Assembly (NCBI RefSeq): GCF_903166545.1
Contig: NZ_CAESCH010000003.1
Coordinates: forward strand, 1-64,000
Direction of reading: 5' to 3'
Length of the DNA stretch: 64,000 nt
Source: Metabacillus schmidteae
GTDB taxonomy: Bacteria; Bacillota; Bacilli; Bacillales; Bacillaceae
The number at the start of each line of letters is the position of its first letter. Within the stretch, counting starts at the first letter, position 1. Made by a program: the position numbers and the translations under genes. The notes beneath the pieces were generated by a model that worked only from the letters and a program-made list of their open reading frames with translations, was not told where the DNA came from and did not search any database. This document shows positions 62,068-64,000 of the stretch, piece by piece.

Positions 62068-63279
62068 GTGTTACGACTGATTAATAAAACAAGAATCTTT
62101 ATTAGTTCTGCATATGAAAATGATTTAAAGGAACCTCGGAAAATAATTAAGAAACAATTAGAGGAAAACGGTCATGAAGTCCCTATATTTGAAGATGGTG
62201 ATTTTGGAACCTGGGAGAAGGACACGCTAAAACAATGTTTGGATGTAGTAAGTGAATGTGACATCTTTGTACTGTTAATCAATAACAAGTCAGGTGCCAG
62301 CTCTCGACTTTTAGATGGCAATGTCACTCCAACATATCTAGAGTATAAAGCCGCTTTGCAACATAATAAACATATACTTGTTTTTGTGTCCCCGTTTGTT
62401 AAGCATAATTTTACTCTTTTAAGGAAAGAATTTGACAAACTGTACAAATCCTATCAAGAAACACACCATAGGATACCAAGTTCCCCATTTGACCCTCTGT
62501 CTGATTGGATAAATAGCGAGTTAAGTCAGGAAGGGACCTTTAAAGACCTGTTGGCTTTAACCGACCCATTTGTTTGGGCTTTCCTTTACGAAGTCTACCG
62601 AAATGGAAATTGGGTTTATGACTTTAATGTTGCAAGAGCAGAAGAACAAGCAAAAAATATATCTTCAATGCTAAGTACAACTCTACGATCTGTAGTAGGT
62701 TTAGTTTCTGAAAGAGAACAAATAGAGGAATTAAAAGGACAAGCATCTTACTTATTAGCTTATGCTGATTATACTTTGCAATTATTAGAAATAAGAAATG
62801 ATATCTCTGAAAATGGAGTGAAAACATGGTCCTATTTCCTTGAACAAGGTATTCGCTTTTTAAGAGGACCATTAGAGATTATCCAGGCTAGAGATATAAA
62901 TCCTATGGCAGTAAATTCAAGTAATGGATGTTTTGCTGCTTCACTGTACACTATAGATAAAGATTCAGACAGAATGTTATCTTTAGTAGGTTCAACCGAT
63001 GAAATAGATCCAGATCATTTTTACAAGTTAGATGAAAAAGACGTTTATGTTGTAGAAGCATATAATAACCAAGTAAGGTTAATAACATTCCGTGAAGAAA
63101 AACAAATGTTATACGTCACCGAACCTCTAGGGAATTTTGTTTTGTGTCTTCATTTTAAGTTAAATGTACCTTGGAATGTGAATCAGGTTAAGGCTTACGA
63201 AGATGAGATCCAATATGCTATAATAGACCAACACGAATACTTCTTTGATTATTTCAAAGGGTTAATTTTAGGAGGGTGA
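62068..63279 (+). CDS. DUF4062/TIR-like N-terminal domain protein with GAF-like C-terminus
   Basis: About 400 residues. RIFISSAYENDLKEPRKIIK, SECDIFVLLINNKSG and HNKHILVFVSPF are the strand-helix features of DUF4062, a TIR/nucleoside-deoxyribosyltransferase-like fold in many bacterial immune proteins; a Glu lies in TYLEYKAAL. The region after residue ~200 begins with a helix (EREQIEELKGQASYLLAYAD) and is then alpha-beta, GAF-like. GTG 62068 is almost inside AGGGGGTG, so the true start may be CTG 62077. The 63282 gene is coupled. A sensor-effector of phage defence is likely but inferred. Confidence 0.65.
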   Translation: MLRLINKTRIFISSAYENDLKEPRKIIKKQLEENGHEVPIFEDGDFGTWEKDTLKQCLDVVSECDIFVLLINNKSGASSRLLDGNVTPTYLEYKAALQHNKHILVFVSPFVKHNFTLLRKEFDKLYKSYQETHHRIPSSPFDPLSDWINSELSQEGTFKDLLALTDPFVWAFLYEVYRNGNWVYDFNVARAEEQAKNISSMLSTTLRSVVGLVSEREQIEELKGQASYLLAYADYTLQLLEIRNDISENGVKTWSYFLEQGIRFLRGPLEIIQARDINPMAVNSSNGCFAASLYTIDKDSDRMLSLVGSTDEIDPDHFYKLDEKDVYVVEAYNNQVRLITFREEKQMLYVTEPLGNFVLCLHFKLNVPWNVNQVKAYEDEIQYAIIDQHEYFFDYFKGLILGG

Positions 63280-63281
63280 AC

Positions 63282-63560
63282 ATGAAAAAAGAATTTGTAA
63301 ATTATAAGAGTGATGACACAATAATTATCAAGCGTTCCCCTGTTCTAAGTGCAAAAACTAAAGCTACACGGATGACAGGGGGAATTAAAGTATCACCTGC
63401 TTCTTCAGTATTAAATGGAACTGTAAGATCAAACTTTAAAGCTGGAAAGAGCTTACGAAATTCCATAAGTGAAAACATTAATTCTCTTGATAAAGTCTTA
63501 GTGGAATCAAACAAGATACTACCATATAGAAAAAAGGTTAAAGTTGTAGGAACTAATTAA
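63282..63560 (+). CDS. Unknown 92-aa basic partner of the DUF4062 protein
   Basis: GGAGGG is five bases before ATG 63282, and the site overlaps the stop of the upstream gene, so the two are coupled. The product is basic and low-complexity (SPVLSAKTKATRMTGGIKVS; NSISENINSLDKVLVESNKI), with few hydrophobic residues, sugg­esting an extended or partner-bound peptide. A terminator follows. I know no family for it. Confidence 0.55.
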   Translation: MKKEFVNYKSDDTIIIKRSPVLSAKTKATRMTGGIKVSPASSVLNGTVRSNFKAGKSLRNSISENINSLDKVLVESNKILPYRKKVKVVGTN

Positions 63561-63572
63561 AGAATATGTAAA

Positions 63573-63605
63573 AGGGATTTGAAACAATTCAAATCTCTTT
63601 TTTAT
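63573..63605 (+). terminator. Terminator of the DUF4062 operon
   Basis: AGGGATTTGA pairs with TCAAATCTCT (one mismatch), loop AACAAT, then TTTTTT. The sequence from there to 63855 shows no gene. Confidence 0.75.
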
Positions 63606-63855
63606 TTTATGTGGGAGTTCGTTTTTATATTTGTTTACTTACTTAAATTTATAAATGAAAACTACTCTTGCTATAACCCATATAGAAAAAGGACAATCTA
63701 AAAAATCAATCATACTTATATAACCCAACGAGGGCTAATAAAGAATTAGAAAAACAATCCTATTAAATTTATTTGCATCACAGTACAACAATACTACGCA
63801 ATTGAAAAATGCTATTCATCAAATAATTGTCCGGTTGGAAATAACAGTGAAAAGA

Positions 63856-63935
63856 CTTTTAAAAACAGAAGAGGGAGGAAACTCTCGCTTAATTTTCAAA
63901 ATAAACTTCGTGTAAAATCTCTCTTTTACGAATAG
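63856..63935. repeat. Direct repeat flanking the DUF4062 segment, right copy
   Basis: It matches the left copy at 60254-60330: GAGGGAGGAAACTC, then AAACTTCGTGTAAAATCTCT. The inner hairpin is less perfect here. The window ends 65 bases later. Confidence 0.65.
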
Positions 63936-64000
63936 TTAAATATAGATAAGAAAACAAATGTTTGGTATAATTAAACGAGAAAAGGAACTTGGGCAGGCAT

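Noticed and set aside
1..64000. tRNA or rRNA genes, or a recognisable Rep protein
   Set aside because: I looked for cloverleaf and rRNA signatures and initiator motifs and saw none; this does not exclude an unfamiliar initiator.

Overview
The window looks like part of a large plasmid, or a plasmid-derived region, from a low-GC Gram-positive Bacillaceae species. The supporting evidence is AT-rich DNA, AGGAGG-type ribosome binding sites, frequent GTG/TTG starts and recognisable Bacillus families (YolD, RecU, AbrB, Hfq, YwmB, CtaG, CadC/CadA, CopC-CopD). I see no rRNA, tRNA, CRISPR array or convincing replication initiator. The host assignment is inference; no search was run.

Region by region. 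(1) 1-13 kb: rightward arrays of very small, mostly unknown genes with short TTCGC/GCGAA-rich spacers. They include a YolD-like protein, a Dam-like methyltransferase with a probable 3' frameshift, small HTH proteins, a tandem-HTH regulator and a plasmid Hfq paralogue. This stretch also holds a tyrosine recombinase and a DnaI-like helicase-loader gene broken by a 497-bp mini-element. (2) 13-27.8 kb: a coiled-coil protein with a palindromic operator, a RecU paralogue, a lipoprotein nuclease, AbrB, a second mini-element, a SMEK-type protein, three adjacent genes with repeated DNA-binding-like modules, and a phage-like block with a PAPS-reductase-like protein. (3) 27.8-31.5 kb: a class C group II intron behind a terminator, split by a second group II intron inserted in its YADD codons. 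(4) 31.6-35.9 kb: a DinG-like helicase and small genes. (5) 35.9-39.7 kb: Tn3-family tnpA/tnpR. (6) 39.8-57.9 kb: a copper/cadmium island with Cys-rich proteins, a Csp-like copper store, CopA, glutaredoxin, CtaG, a two-component system, Lgt, CopC-CopD and CadC/CadA. (7) 58.6-64 kb: a nuclease-helicase fusion, and a repeat-flanked segment carrying an unknown protein and a DUF4062/TIR-like operon that are candidate defence functions.

How the parts work together. Three copies of a structured leader (near 21.5, 23.5 and 34.3 kb) share a covarying 5' hairpin, a CTTTGGGT motif and a terminator stem, and each precedes a small gene; this looks like a common attenuation device. In the metal island, a direct-repeat motif (TCCATAYTTTCTTCAAAC) lies before four transcription units and is the likely site of the island's OmpR-type regulator. 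Two mini-elements (3466-3962 and 18307-18823), and probably a third near 41 kb, share tandem ~20-bp end repeats; the first has TGTT/AACA ends and a 5-bp target duplication, as in Tn7-like transposition, but carries only one small ORF. Several genes are interrupted by one-base frameshifts, often in homopolymers, so some may be sequence errors rather than decay.
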